From NCBI GenBank assembly GCA_035315685.1, contig DATFXR010000347.1, forward strand, positions 1 to 25,619: a stretch of DNA of 25,619 nt. Reading direction: 5' to 3'. Position 1 is the stretch's first letter; every line of letters starts with the position of its first letter. Shown piece by piece: positions 1 to 8,241 of this stretch. A program made the position numbers and the translations under genes. The stretch comes from QHWK01 sp035315685. Its GTDB lineage: Bacteria; Acidobacteriota; Vicinamibacteria; Vicinamibacterales; CAVVIG01. The notes under the pieces are model-generated. The model did not search any database and was not told where the DNA came from. It saw nothing but the letters and a program-made list of their open reading frames with translations.

Positions 1-130
1 AATTAGCTCGCTCGCGGGTGGCCGCGAACGGGGCCGCCCCGCCGGGCGCGGAGCCGTGGGCCGTGACAAGTGCTCTTCTGGCGAGCACCCGGTGGGGCTG
101 TTCGCGGACAGGACCCGCCTCGAGCTAATT
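1..130. other. Long interrupted hairpin, possible structured RNA or palindromic repeat
   Basis: The two ends are a perfect 10-bp inverted repeat (1-10 with 121-130). Pairing continues inward with 14-19/113-118, 22-29/100-107 and 36-46/88-98 (11 bp with one G-T pair), separated by small internal loops. The top carries a small hairpin, 71-75/83-87. That makes about 35 bp of nested pairing in 130 nt, and the 3' strand of the outer stem runs into TTTT (129-132). I do not recognise a known RNA family. It lies 56 nt upstream of the antiporter start, so it could be a leader or terminator of that gene, a separate small RNA, or a palindromic repeat. The window begins exactly at its first base, which may reflect an assembly break at a repeat. 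Confidence 0.55.
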
Positions 131-173
131 TTGCAACGCACGCTTAATTTTTAATTGCAGGTGTCCACCAGGC

Positions 174-178
174 GAGGA
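174..178 (+). promoter_or_regulatory. Ribosome binding site of the OxlT-type antiporter
   Basis: GAGGA lies 8 nt upstream of the ATG at 187 and supports that start. Most other genes in this window have no comparable Shine-Dalgarno sequence. Confidence 0.6.
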
Positions 179-186
179 TTACCCAT

Positions 187-1476
187 ATGGCGACATCGGA
201 AGCAACGCCCGTAGCACCCGTCAATCGCGTGGTCCAACTGGTGGCGGGCGTCATCTGCATGGTGATGATTGCCAACCTGCAGTACGGCTGGACTTATTTT
301 GTCGATCCGATCAACGCGAAGTTCAACTGGGGACGGCCGGCGATCCAGGTGGCGTTCACGATCTTCGTGGCCACCGAGACGTGGCTGGTGCCGGTCGAAG
401 GATGGTTCGTCGACAAGTTCGGCCCGCGCATTGTCGTCATGTTCGGCGGCATCGTGGTCGCGCTGGCGTGGACGCTCAACTCGTTCGCGAGCTCGCTGCC
501 GATGCTGTATCTGGGCGCGACGATTTCGGGAATCGGTGCCGGCGCCGTCTACGGCACCTGCGTCGGCAACGCGCTGAAGTGGTTCGCGGATCGGCGTGGC
601 CTTGCGGCGGGGCTGACGGCCGCCGGCTTCGGCGCGGGTGCTGCGGCGACGGTCGTGCCGATCATCTCGGTGATTTCGCATTACGGCTACGAGCGGGCGT
701 TCCTGTGGTTCGGCCTCGGCCAGGGGCTGGTGATCCTCGTGCTGTCGCAGTTTCTCAAGGCACCTGGACCGGGCGAGGCGCCGAAGGCGACGCGCAAAGT
801 CAACCAGACCGGTCGCGACGCCATGCCGATGGAGATGCTGGCAACCCCGCTGTTCTGGGTCCTCTACGTGATGTTCGTGCTGGTGGCGGCGAGCGGGCTG
901 GTCGTCACGGCGCAGGTGGCGCCGATTGCGCGCGACTACAAGATCGCGAATCTTCCGGTGAGCTTTCTCTTCATCAGCTCCACCGTGCTGGTGATGGCCG
1001 GCATCGTCGACAACATCCTGAACGGCCTCGCACGGCCAACGTTCGGCTGGGTGTCCGATCACATCGGACGCGAGAACACCATGGCGCTCGTGTTCACGGC
1101 CGGCGCGTGCGCGTACTGGGCGCTCGGCACCATCGGGACGACGCCGTGGGCGTTCATCATCACTGCTGGCCTCGTCTACTTCACGTGGGGGGAGATCTAC
1201 AGCCTGTTCCCCGCGCTCTGCACCGATGTCTACGGCTCGAAATACGCCGCGACCAACGCCGGTCTGCTCTACACGGCGAAAGGCACCGCATCGTTTCTCG
1301 TGCCAGTAGCGAGCCTGCTGCAGGCGAGCACCGGCAGCTGGCATGTGGTGTTCACCGCGGCAGCGATCGCGAACGTCGCCGTCGGCGTGACTGCGCTCTT
1401 CGTGGTCAAGCCGCTGCGCGAAGCGGCGCAGCGCGCGGCGCAGCCGGCGGTTTCGATGGCACCCGTCACCGAGTGA
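187..1476 (+). CDS. oxlT: Oxalate/formate MFS antiporter (OxlT family)
   Basis: The 429-residue protein has about twelve hydrophobic segments and no signal peptide, as expected for an inner-membrane major facilitator. The N-terminal half (LVAGVICMVMIANLQYGW at 18-35, then a loop with VDKFGPR at 75-81) matches the oxalate/formate antiporter subfamily closely. R283 in LARPTFGW and K365 in LYTAKGTAS fall where Oxalobacter OxlT has its substrate-binding Arg272 and Lys355; that equivalence is by spacing and context, not alignment. OxlT exchanges external oxalate for internal formate. The start is supported by GAGGA at 174-178. The stop codon overlaps the start of the next gene (TGATG), so the two are probably cotranscribed. 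Other carboxylates are possible substrates. Confidence 0.85.
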   Translation: MATSEATPVAPVNRVVQLVAGVICMVMIANLQYGWTYFVDPINAKFNWGRPAIQVAFTIFVATETWLVPVEGWFVDKFGPRIVVMFGGIVVALAWTLNSFASSLPMLYLGATISGIGAGAVYGTCVGNALKWFADRRGLAAGLTAAGFGAGAAATVVPIISVISHYGYERAFLWFGLGQGLVILVLSQFLKAPGPGEAPKATRKVNQTGRDAMPMEMLATPLFWVLYVMFVLVAASGLVVTAQVAPIARDYKIANLPVSFLFISSTVLVMAGIVDNILNGLARPTFGWVSDHIGRENTMALVFTAGACAYWALGTIGTTPWAFIITAGLVYFTWGEIYSLFPALCTDVYGSKYAATNAGLLYTAKGTASFLVPVASLLQASTGSWHVVFTAAAIANVAVGVTALFVVKPLREAAQRAAQPAVSMAPVTE

Positions 1477-2285
1477 TGGACGCCCGGGCTGCAGCCGCCC
1501 GGCTGCGCGACGCCTACGCGACGCGGCGGTCAGTAGCGGCGCCATCCTCCGAGGATCCCGCATTCGATCTCGCCTCCGCCTACGCGGTGGAGCGCGAGCT
1601 CGTGCGGATGCGCCGCGAGAGTGGGCATCACAGCATCGGCCGGAAGGTCGGCTACGCGAACAAAGCGCTGTGGCGCGTGCTGAAGCTCGACACGCTCGTG
1701 TGGGCGCACATCTACGACGACACCGTGCACGACGCGGAGGGTGGCGCGGCGACGCTGTCGATCGCGGCGATGTACTCGCCGAAGATCGAACCGGAGATCG
1801 TCTTCAAACTGCGGGCGCCACTTGCCGATGTCGGCGGTGACGCAGCGGCGGCACTGGCCTCGGTCGAATGGCTCGCACTCGGCTTCGAGATCATCGACGC
1901 CGTCTATCCCGACTGGAAGTTTCAGCCGGCGGATTTCGTTGCCGCGTACGGTCTGCACGCAGCGCTCGTGGTCGGCGAGCCGGCGGCGGTCGAGCCGTCG
2001 ACGATCCAGGCGCTGGCTGAAAAGCTCCCCTCGTTCAAAGTCCGGTTATCGAAGGACGGGATGGTGGTGGAGGAGGGATCAGGAAAGAATTCGCTGCGCA
2101 GCCCCGCGCTCTGCCTCGCGGAGCTTGCTGCCGCCATCTCCCGTCAACTCGACGCCGATCCGCTCGCCGCCGGCGAGCTGATCAGTTCGGGCACGCTCAC
2201 CAATTCGCTGCCGATCGCCGCCGGCGAAACCTGGCGCGCGGAAGTCGAAGGCCTCGACCTCGCGCCATTGACACTCCGTACTTAA
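1476..2285 (+). CDS. 2-keto-4-pentenoate hydratase / 4-oxalocrotonate decarboxylase family protein
   Basis: 269 residues, the same length as E. coli MhpD. GRKVGY (55-60) and KIEPEIVF (103-110) are typical of the fumarylacetoacetase-C fold. The metal ligands can be placed as E105, E107 and E138, close to MhpD E106, E108 and E139. Family members hydrate 2-hydroxypentadienoate-type products of aromatic meta-cleavage or decarboxylate oxalocrotonate. The ATG shares one base with the antiporter stop, indicating translational coupling. No aldolase, acetaldehyde dehydrogenase or ring-cleavage dioxygenase is nearby, so the substrate is uncertain; the pairing with an organic-acid transporter suggests a small 2-oxo acid. 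The TAA stop is the first codon of a CCGCGGAG repeat. Confidence 0.8.
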   Translation: MDARAAAARLRDAYATRRSVAAPSSEDPAFDLASAYAVERELVRMRRESGHHSIGRKVGYANKALWRVLKLDTLVWAHIYDDTVHDAEGGAATLSIAAMYSPKIEPEIVFKLRAPLADVGGDAAAALASVEWLALGFEIIDAVYPDWKFQPADFVAAYGLHAALVVGEPAAVEPSTIQALAEKLPSFKVRLSKDGMVVEEGSGKNSLRSPALCLAELAAAISRQLDADPLAAGELISSGTLTNSLPIAAGETWRAEVEGLDLAPLTLRT

Positions 2286-2398
2286 CCGCGGAGAACGCGG
2301 AGATCGGAGAAACGTGTCTGCCCCGAAAGAGCGGCGCTGTCCACGCGGGTCATCCGCCAAAGAAAAACTCTGCGTTCTCTGCGTGCTCTGCGGTTAGA
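2283..2398. repeat. Inverted CCGCRGAG nonamer repeat at a convergent junction, terminator-like
   Basis: Two inverted arms of a purine-rich repeat (about CCGCRGAGA-ACGCRGAG) face each other across roughly 55 nt. Each begins with the stop codon of the adjacent gene: TAA followed by CCGCGGAG after the hydratase (plus strand) and TAA followed by CCGCAGAG after the glutamyltransferase-like gene (minus strand). The arms can pair in RNA, so this may act as a bidirectional terminator, although a clean U-tract is missing. Confidence 0.65.
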
Positions 2399-4025
2399 TG
2401 TCAACCAGCGACGGGGCTTCCGGGATCGCCGCGCCGTCGTGACGCGGTTCGGATGCGCCGAAGTGGACGCCGTGTCTGTCGCTCATCACCGCCTGGCCAT
2501 GCCCGAAGATGCCAGTTCGCGGCGGAACGGTCGTTACATCGTGACCGAGCGCCGCGAGCCCGGCGCGCGCCTCCTCCGGCACGAGCGCCTCGACGTAGAC
2601 GTCGGCGCCTGCGAAGGTGGGCTTCGTGAAGCGCCCGGCCTCGAGCGCCTGCTGGATGTCCATCCCGTAGTCCGCCACGTTGGCGACGAACTGGGCGTGC
2701 GCCTGCGCCTGGTTGAACGCGCCCATGATGCCGAAGCCGATCCGGACCTCGTCCTTCTCCATGAAGGCCGGGATGATCGTGTGCAGCGGCCGCTTGCGCG
2801 GCGCGAGCGTGTTGGCGTGATCCGGCTGCAGCGTGAACAGGCCGCCGCGGCTGTGGAGCGAGAAGCCGGTGCCGCCGGGCACGATCGCGGTGCCGAAGCC
2901 TTCGTAGATGCTCTGGATCAGCGACGCGATGTTACCGTCCCTGTCGATCGCGCACAGGTAGATGGTGTCGGTGCCGACAGACGTGGTGACGCCGGCGAGG
3001 GCTGAGGGTTGCACGTCGGTGGCGGCGCGGGCCGCGTCGATCTTCGTCGCGCGCGCGTGCGCCGCGCCTTTGCTGAGCAGCGCCGCAACGTCGGTCGTCG
3101 CGAACCGCTGGTCGCCGACGTAGCGCAGCATGTCGGCGTAGGCGAGCTTCTTCGCCTCGATCATCACGTGCAGCGCACGAGTGCTGTGGAACCCGTACTC
3201 GCCGAGCGGAAACTGCTCCATGAGGTTCAGCATCAGCAGCGCCGCGATGCCCTGCGTGTTCGGCGGCAGCTCGTACACGGTCCACCCGCGGTAGCTCGTC
3301 GAGATCGGCTCGACCCACTCCGGTTCGAACTCGCGGAGATCGTCGAGATCGAGCACGCCGTCTCGGGCACGTACGGCCGTCACGATCGCGCTCGCGATCG
3401 GTCCGTCGTAGAAGGCGGCTGGACCGCCGGTCGCAATCGCCGTCAGCGCGGCGGCGAGATCGCGATTGCGAAACAGCTCGCCGCCACGCGGCGCGCGTCC
3501 GTTCGGGAGATAGACCGCGGCGGCAGACGATTCCGCGGCCAGCTTGTCGGTCAGTGCCGCCCAGTGCGCGGCAATCACGTCGGTGAGCGGGAACCCTTCG
3601 TCCGCGTAGCGGATCGCCGGCGCCAGCAGCACCGCGAGCGGAAGGCGGCCGAGCCGTGCGCGCAGCGCCTCCCAGCCGGCCACCGCGCCTGGTACCGTCA
3701 CCGAGTGCACGCCGTTTTGCGGCATGCTCGTAATGCCGCGGGAGGCGAGCAGCCGTGGTGTCAGCGCACGCGGCGCCCAGCCCGACGCGTTCAGCCCGTG
3801 GAGCCTGCCGGTTTTCGCCTCGTAGACCATCGCGAACAGGTCGCCGCCGATGCCGTTCGACTGCGGCTCGGTGACGCCAAGCACGGCGTTCGCGGCGATC
3901 GCCGCATCGACCGCGTTTCCGCCGCGCTCGAGGATCTGCACGCCGGCACGCGCCGCCAGCGGCTGACTCGCAGCGACGATCCCGTACGTTGTGGCGACTC
4001 GCGACCGTCCGGCAATCACAGGCAT
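2394..4025 (-). CDS. Gamma-glutamyltransferase-family amidohydrolase, cytoplasmic type
   Basis: 543 residues. The N-terminus (GIVAASQPLAARAG, then ILERGGNAVDAAIAAN at 31-46) is the standard opening of the GGT fold. The autoprocessing site and Thr nucleophile align with T354 in GTDTIYL, followed by DRDGN as in classical GGTs. There is no signal peptide, unlike periplasmic glutathione hydrolases, which points to the cytoplasmic YwrD/HpxW-like group. HpxW of Klebsiella is an oxamate amidohydrolase in purine (ureide) breakdown, an attractive reading beside an oxalate antiporter, but this is inference. The gene is convergent with the hydratase and divergent from the aminotransferase. Its TAA stop lies in a repeat. 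Alternative: a gamma-glutamyl compound hydrolase. Confidence 0.8.
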   Translation of the reverse strand: MPVIAGRSRVATTYGIVAASQPLAARAGVQILERGGNAVDAAIAANAVLGVTEPQSNGIGGDLFAMVYEAKTGRLHGLNASGWAPRALTPRLLASRGITSMPQNGVHSVTVPGAVAGWEALRARLGRLPLAVLLAPAIRYADEGFPLTDVIAAHWAALTDKLAAESSAAAVYLPNGRAPRGGELFRNRDLAAALTAIATGGPAAFYDGPIASAIVTAVRARDGVLDLDDLREFEPEWVEPISTSYRGWTVYELPPNTQGIAALLMLNLMEQFPLGEYGFHSTRALHVMIEAKKLAYADMLRYVGDQRFATTDVAALLSKGAAHARATKIDAARAATDVQPSALAGVTTSVGTDTIYLCAIDRDGNIASLIQSIYEGFGTAIVPGGTGFSLHSRGGLFTLQPDHANTLAPRKRPLHTIIPAFMEKDEVRIGFGIMGAFNQAQAHAQFVANVADYGMDIQQALEAGRFTKPTFAGADVYVEALVPEEARAGLAALGHDVTTVPPRTGIFGHGQAVMSDRHGVHFGASEPRHDGAAIPEAPSLVDI

Positions 4026-4046
4026 CCCTTCATCCTACACAGTCCG

Positions 4047-4340
4047 GCTGTCACGCTGCGATCGAGTCCGTGCTGTCACGCTGCGATCGAGATCTGAACC
4101 GCGGAGACCGCAGAGCCGAGGCGCGCGAGCGGCCCGCAACGCGGTCCACGTGCCGGCTGGCTTCGCCAGCCGGCGGTCGCGCGCATCGTCTTGCGGCGCA
4201 GGATCGTCAGAGCCGCCGCGTGCAGTCGTCTCAGCGCCTTCTCCGTGTCTCTGTGCCTCCGTGGTTATTTTCTTCGTGTCTTCGTGCCTTCGTGGCCTCA
4301 GCCGATTGCGGCTTTCGTGCGCAGGGGCTTCGTGGTTAAC
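4047..4340. repeat. Composite repeat element filling a divergent intergenic region (copy 1)
   Basis: The 323-nt gap between the divergent GGT-like and aminotransferase genes is almost all repeat. It holds a 20-bp direct repeat at 4047-4066 and 4072-4091 (period 25), CCGCRGAG nonamers at 4099-4116, a perfect hairpin at 4152-4174, and a run on the complementary strand of CACGGAG, CACAGAG and CACGAAG units (4235-4297), with a further GCTTCGTGGTTAAC ending at 4340. The stretch from 4073 to 4102 recurs exactly, inverted, at 10915-10944, and the order of parts is the same as in that copy. Promoters for both flanking genes must lie in or next to it, but I cannot pick convincing boxes. Confidence 0.7.
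4152..4174. repeat. Perfect 10-bp stem with a 3-nt loop, REP-like
   Basis: GCCGGCTGGC and GCCAGCCGGC are separated by TTC. The stem is GC-rich and has no following T-run, so it looks more like a REP-type palindrome than an intrinsic terminator. It lies inside the composite repeat of the divergent region. Confidence 0.6.
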
Positions 4341-4348
4341 ATGCGGGC

Positions 4349-5509
4349 GTGAAGAGCGGACGTCACTTTCTGCAGATACCTGGTCCGACCAACGTGCCGG
4401 ACCGCGTGTTGCGTGCGATTGCTCAGCCGACCATCGATCACCGCGGGCCCGAGTTCGCCGAGCTCGGCCGTGAGGTCCTCGACGGGCTGCAGCGCATTTT
4501 CCAGACGTCGGGGGCCGTCGTCATCTATCCCTCGTCTGGAACCGGCGCGTGGGAGGCGGCTCTCGTCAACACACTGTCGCCAGGCGATCGCGTGCTGATG
4601 CTCGAGACCGGCCATTTCGCGACGTTGTGGCGCGATATGGCCGTGCGGCTGGGCCTCGAGGTGGATTTCGTCCCTGGCGACTGGCGGCACGGCGCCGATC
4701 CGCGGACCGTGCGCGAAAAGCTGAAAGCCGATCAGGAGCACGCCATCAAGGCCGTCGCGGTGGTTCACAATGAAACGTCAACCGGCGCGACCAGCCGTAT
4801 CGGATCGATCCGGACGACGCTCGACGAAACCGAACATTCGGCGCTGCTGCTCGTGGACACGATTTCGTCGCTGGGATCGATCGACTATCGGCATGACGAG
4901 TGGAAGGTGGACGTCGCGATCGCGGCATCGCAGAAAGGGCTGATGTTGCCGCCGGGCCTCGGCTTCAACGCGGTGAGCGAGAAGGCGCTGGAAGCCTCCA
5001 GGACCGCGCGCATGCCGCGGTCGTACTGGGACTGGCAGCCGATGATCCGCGACAATCCCACCGGGTACTTTCCCTACACGCCGTCGATCAACCTGCTGTT
5101 CGGCCTGCGCGAGGCGCTGCGGATGCTGCTCGACGAGGGGTTGCCGAACGTCTTCGCGCGGCACATGCGATTCGCGGAAGCGACGCGGTGCGCGGTTCGC
5201 GCCTGGGGCCTCGAGCTGCTGTGCGCCGAGGCGTGCGAGTACAGCAGCACGGTGACGGCTGTCGTGATGCCAAAAGGGCACGACGCCGAAGCGTTCAGGA
5301 AGACGGCGCTGGAGCGCTTCGACATCTCAATCGGCACCGGCCTCGGCAAACTCAAAGGCCGTATCTTCCGCATCGGCCATCTCGGCGACTTCAACGACCT
5401 GATGCTCGCGGCGACCTTGAGCGGGGTCGAGATGGGGCTGGCGGCCGCCGCCGTGCCCTTCACGCGCCGCGGCGTCAGTGCCGCGCTCGAGTTTCTCGCT
5501 CGCCCGTGA
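4349..5509 (+). CDS. Class V aminotransferase, serine/alanine-glyoxylate type
   Basis: 386 residues, a PLP fold-type I enzyme. The N-terminal QIPGPTNVP (9-17), PSSGTGAWEAAL (61-72), D170 in LLVDTISSLGS and the PLP lysine K196 in SQKGLMLPPG identify the SgaA/AGXT/PucG family. These enzymes transfer amino groups between serine, alanine or ureidoglycine and glyoxylate. The only workable start is GTG at 4349; an ATG 8 nt upstream opens a three-codon frame that ends across it. The stop overlaps the next start by 4 nt (GTGA), so the downstream amidase is translationally coupled. Serine-glyoxylate (serine cycle) and ureidoglycine-glyoxylate (purine breakdown) roles cannot be separated from sequence alone. 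Confidence 0.85.
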   Translation: MKSGRHFLQIPGPTNVPDRVLRAIAQPTIDHRGPEFAELGREVLDGLQRIFQTSGAVVIYPSSGTGAWEAALVNTLSPGDRVLMLETGHFATLWRDMAVRLGLEVDFVPGDWRHGADPRTVREKLKADQEHAIKAVAVVHNETSTGATSRIGSIRTTLDETEHSALLLVDTISSLGSIDYRHDEWKVDVAIAASQKGLMLPPGLGFNAVSEKALEASRTARMPRSYWDWQPMIRDNPTGYFPYTPSINLLFGLREALRMLLDEGLPNVFARHMRFAEATRCAVRAWGLELLCAEACEYSSTVTAVVMPKGHDAEAFRKTALERFDISIGTGLGKLKGRIFRIGHLGDFNDLMLAATLSGVEMGLAAAAVPFTRRGVSAALEFLARP

Positions 5510-6903
5510 CCATTTGCGAACTGACCGCTGTCGAGATGGCGCGGCGGCTCCGGACACGCGATCTCTCCGCGCGCGAGGTCATGGCGGCGCACCTCGGTCG
5601 AATCGCCGAGCGTAATCCGCGGCTGAACGCGATCGTGACGCTCGCCGCCGACCGCGCCATGGAGCGAGCACGGCGCGCCGATGAATCGCTGGCGGACGGC
5701 GCGACTGTCGGCCCGCTGCACGGGCTGCCGGTCGCCCACAAGGATCTTCTCCTCACCAACGGCATGCGAACGACCTTCGGGTCGCCGCTGTTCCGCGACT
5801 TCGTGCCGGATCAGGATGCGCTGATCGTCGAACGTCTCCGCGCTGCGGGCGCGATCGCGGTCGGCAAGACGAACACGCCGGAGTTCGGCGCCGGATCGCA
5901 GACGTTCAATCCGCTCTTCGGCGCGACGCTGAACCCGTACGACGAGACGAAGACCTGCGGCGGCAGCAGCGGTGGGGCGGCCGTCGCGCTCGCAGCCGGC
6001 ATGCTGCCGATTGCCGACGGCACCGATATGGGCGGATCGCTGCGCAATCCGGCGAGCTTCTGCTCCGTCGTCGGGTTGCGGCCATCACCCGGCCGTGTGC
6101 CTCCGTGGCCAGCCGCTGACGCCTGGTCGACGCTCAGCGTCGACGGCCCGATGGGGCGGACGGTCGCCGACGTCGCGCTGATGCTCAGCGCGATCGCGGG
6201 TCCCGATCCGCGGTCGCCGATCTCAATCGCCGCGCCGCTGGCCGGTTCGGATGCGGCGCTCGAGCGCGACTTCCGCGGCGTGCGCGTGGCCTGGTGGACG
6301 AACCTCGGTGGTGCCCCGGTCGAGCCGCGCGTCCGCACGGTCGTCAACGATCAGCGCCGTGTCTTCGAGTCGCTCGGCTGCTGTGTCGCCGAAGCGGAGC
6401 CGGACTTTTCCGATTTCGATGCGGTGTTCAAGGCCGTCAGGGCGGTCGCGTTTCTGACGAGCGTCGCGCCGCGGGTCGCCGGCCGGTGCGCTGAAGTGAA
6501 GGACACGATCCGCTGGGAATTGGAACGGGGCGAGCGGCTCACGTCGGCGGAGATTTCCCGGGCGCTGACGAAGCGGACGGAGTTGTTTCACCGCATGCGG
6601 CAGTTCATGGCGCGCCACGAATTCTTCGTCCTGCCCACCGCGCAGGTGCCGCCGTTCGACGTCCACCAGCCGTATCCGACCGAGATTGCCGGTGAGCCGA
6701 TGGAGACCTACATCGACTGGATGAAGTCGTGCTACTTCATCTCAGTCGTCAGCAACCCAGCGATCTCGGTGCCGTGTGGATTCACCGAGGACGGGCTGCC
6801 GATCGGTTTGCAGATTGTCGGCCGTCACCAGGATGACTGGGGCGTACTTCAGCTCGCGCACGCCTTCGAGCGCGAGCTCGGACAATTAAGAATTAGGAAG
6901 TAA
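5506..6903 (+). CDS. Amidase signature family hydrolase
   Basis: 465 residues from a GTG start that overlaps the aminotransferase stop (GTGA). The Ser-cisSer-Lys triad is visible as K79 (VAHKD), S154 (CGGSSGGAA) and S178 (GTDMGGSLRNPAS); the 75- and 24-residue spacings equal those of fatty-acid amide hydrolase (K142, S217, S241). No signal peptide is present, so it should act in the cytoplasm on a small amide. GatA is unlikely because gatB and gatC are absent, the protein is coupled to a catabolic aminotransferase, and the C-terminus is short. The last six residues, QLRIRK, are encoded by an AT-rich intergenic repeat that also supplies the TAA stop, so the original C-terminus may have been altered. 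Substrate unknown; AtzE/HpxY-like oxalurate or biuret-type amides are one option. Confidence 0.85.
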   Translation: MTICELTAVEMARRLRTRDLSAREVMAAHLGRIAERNPRLNAIVTLAADRAMERARRADESLADGATVGPLHGLPVAHKDLLLTNGMRTTFGSPLFRDFVPDQDALIVERLRAAGAIAVGKTNTPEFGAGSQTFNPLFGATLNPYDETKTCGGSSGGAAVALAAGMLPIADGTDMGGSLRNPASFCSVVGLRPSPGRVPPWPAADAWSTLSVDGPMGRTVADVALMLSAIAGPDPRSPISIAAPLAGSDAALERDFRGVRVAWWTNLGGAPVEPRVRTVVNDQRRVFESLGCCVAEAEPDFSDFDAVFKAVRAVAFLTSVAPRVAGRCAEVKDTIRWELERGERLTSAEISRALTKRTELFHRMRQFMARHEFFVLPTAQVPPFDVHQPYPTEIAGEPMETYIDWMKSCYFISVVSNPAISVPCGFTEDGLPIGLQIVGRHQDDWGVLQLAHAFERELGQLRIRK

Positions 6904-7020
6904 GAATCAAAGAATTCGTCCACCCGTTCGCAAGCTCCGGAGGATCAGAAGGGCTTGTGCTTGTCCGAACCTCGCGACTGCGCGCACGAATTCTTGATTC
7001 TTAATTCCAAATTCTTAATT
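6883..7020. repeat. Inverted pair of AT-rich heptamer arrays, convergent junction
   Basis: A 35-nt arm at 6884-6918 and a 34-nt arm at 6987-7020 are nearly perfect inverted copies, leaving a 68-nt GC-rich loop. Units read GAATTAG, GAAGTAA and GAATC on the plus strand. The left arm codes the amidase C-terminus and stop. The 25 bp at 6883-6907 recur exactly, inverted, at 16437-16461. The structure could form a bidirectional terminator between the amidase and the CoA-transferase. Confidence 0.75.
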
Positions 7021-7034
7021 TGTGCCGCGCAACG

Positions 7035-8222
7035 TCACCTAATGGCGCCCGCGACGCGAAGCGCCGCGATCTCCAGGTCACTGTATCCGGCGGCGCTGAG
7101 GATCTCATCGGTGTGCTCGCCGAGCAGCGGCGCGCGGCGGGTGACGTCGGGTGGCGTTCCGCTCATCTTGATTGGCGATCCGAGCGCCCGGATACCGCCG
7201 AGCGTCGGGTGTTCGGTCTCCACCATCATCTCGCGCGCGCGGACCTGCGGGTCGGCGAAGACCTGCGCGTAGTCGTTGATCGGCCCGCACGGGATATCGT
7301 TCGCTTCGAACAGCGTGAGCCAGTGCGCGCACGGCTGATCTCTGGTGATCGCCTCGATTTCATCGGCGAGCACGTGCCGATTCGCGACCCGGGTCGCATT
7401 GGTTGCGAATGCGGGCCGCTCGCGCCACTCGGGATGTCCGACGAGATCGCAGAAGCGGGCGAACAGGCGATCGTTCGCGGCGCCAAGCGTGATGTAGCCG
7501 TCGGCGCAGCGAATCGCCTGGTACGGTGCGTTCATCCGATGCGCGGAGCCGAGCGCGGCGGGCACGCCGGCGCCGGCAAAGTATTCGGTCGCCTCCCACA
7601 CCGACAGCGCGACGCCGGCATCGACGAGCGCCGTGTCGATGTGCTGGCCGGCGCCGGTGCGATGACGATGCTCGAGAGCTGCGAGAATGCCGACGAGCGC
7701 GAAGAGGCCGGCGCCGAGGTCGGTCAGCGGCACGCCGGCCTTTGCGGGCGCGCCGCCCGGTTCGCCGGTGACGGACATGATGCCCGACACGCCCTGCGCG
7801 ACCAGGTCGAAGCCGCCCTTGCTCCGCTGCGGTCCGGTCTGGCCGTATCCGGAAATCGACGCGTAGATGATGCGCGGATTGACGGCGGCCAGCGCCTCGT
7901 ACCCGGCGCCCAGCGCTGCCATGACGCCCGGACGGTAGTTCTCGATTAGGATGTCTGTCTCGCGCGCGAGGCGCAGCAGCACCTCGCGGCCCGGCGGCGT
8001 CTTGAGGTTGACCACGATCCCGCGCTTGCCGCGGTTGACCGCGTTGAAGCTCGGGCTGTCGAGGCCGACGGCGCCAGGCATGACGCGCGTCGAGTCGCCG
8101 GCGGGCGGTTCCACCTTGATCACGTCGGCGCCGAGGTCGGCGAGCACCATCGCGCAGTACGGTCCCGCCATCACCTGCGTGACGTCGAGGACGCGAAGAC
8201 CGTCGAGGGCGCGCGCGGGCAT
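7035..8222 (-). CDS. CaiB/BaiF class III CoA-transferase
   Basis: 395 residues from ATG at 8222; an open extension upstream is not needed, because homologues begin near LDGLRVLDVTQVMAGPYC. Typical family blocks follow: LADLGADVIKVEPP (28-41), NRGKRGIVVNLK (63-74), LIENYRPGV (92-100) and SGYGQTGP (124-131). D168 in VPLTDLGAG is placed like the catalytic aspartate (D169) of formyl-CoA:oxalate CoA-transferase. The enzyme moves CoA between carboxylates through aspartyl-CoA anhydride intermediates. The nearby oxalate-type antiporter makes oxalate a candidate substrate, but the family also covers succinyl, mesaconyl, carnitine and bile-acid thioesters. Only 19 nt separate its ATG from the divergent crotonase gene. 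On its strand TAGAAT at 8241-8236 could be a -10 box for a very short leader. Confidence 0.85.
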   Translation of the reverse strand: MPARALDGLRVLDVTQVMAGPYCAMVLADLGADVIKVEPPAGDSTRVMPGAVGLDSPSFNAVNRGKRGIVVNLKTPPGREVLLRLARETDILIENYRPGVMAALGAGYEALAAVNPRIIYASISGYGQTGPQRSKGGFDLVAQGVSGIMSVTGEPGGAPAKAGVPLTDLGAGLFALVGILAALEHRHRTGAGQHIDTALVDAGVALSVWEATEYFAGAGVPAALGSAHRMNAPYQAIRCADGYITLGAANDRLFARFCDLVGHPEWRERPAFATNATRVANRHVLADEIEAITRDQPCAHWLTLFEANDIPCGPINDYAQVFADPQVRAREMMVETEHPTLGGIRALGSPIKMSGTPPDVTRRAPLLGEHTDEILSAAGYSDLEIAALRVAGAIR

Positions 8223-8241
8223 CGGAGTCCCGGGAATTCTA

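Noticed and set aside
381..1475. Long N-terminal extension of the hydratase frame
   Set aside because: The frame overlaps the antiporter gene and is Arg-rich; the conserved protein starts at ATG 1476, giving exactly the family length.
4026..4348. tRNA or other classic RNA gene in the divergent gap
   Set aside because: No cloverleaf or conserved tRNA motifs; the stretch is repeat elements.
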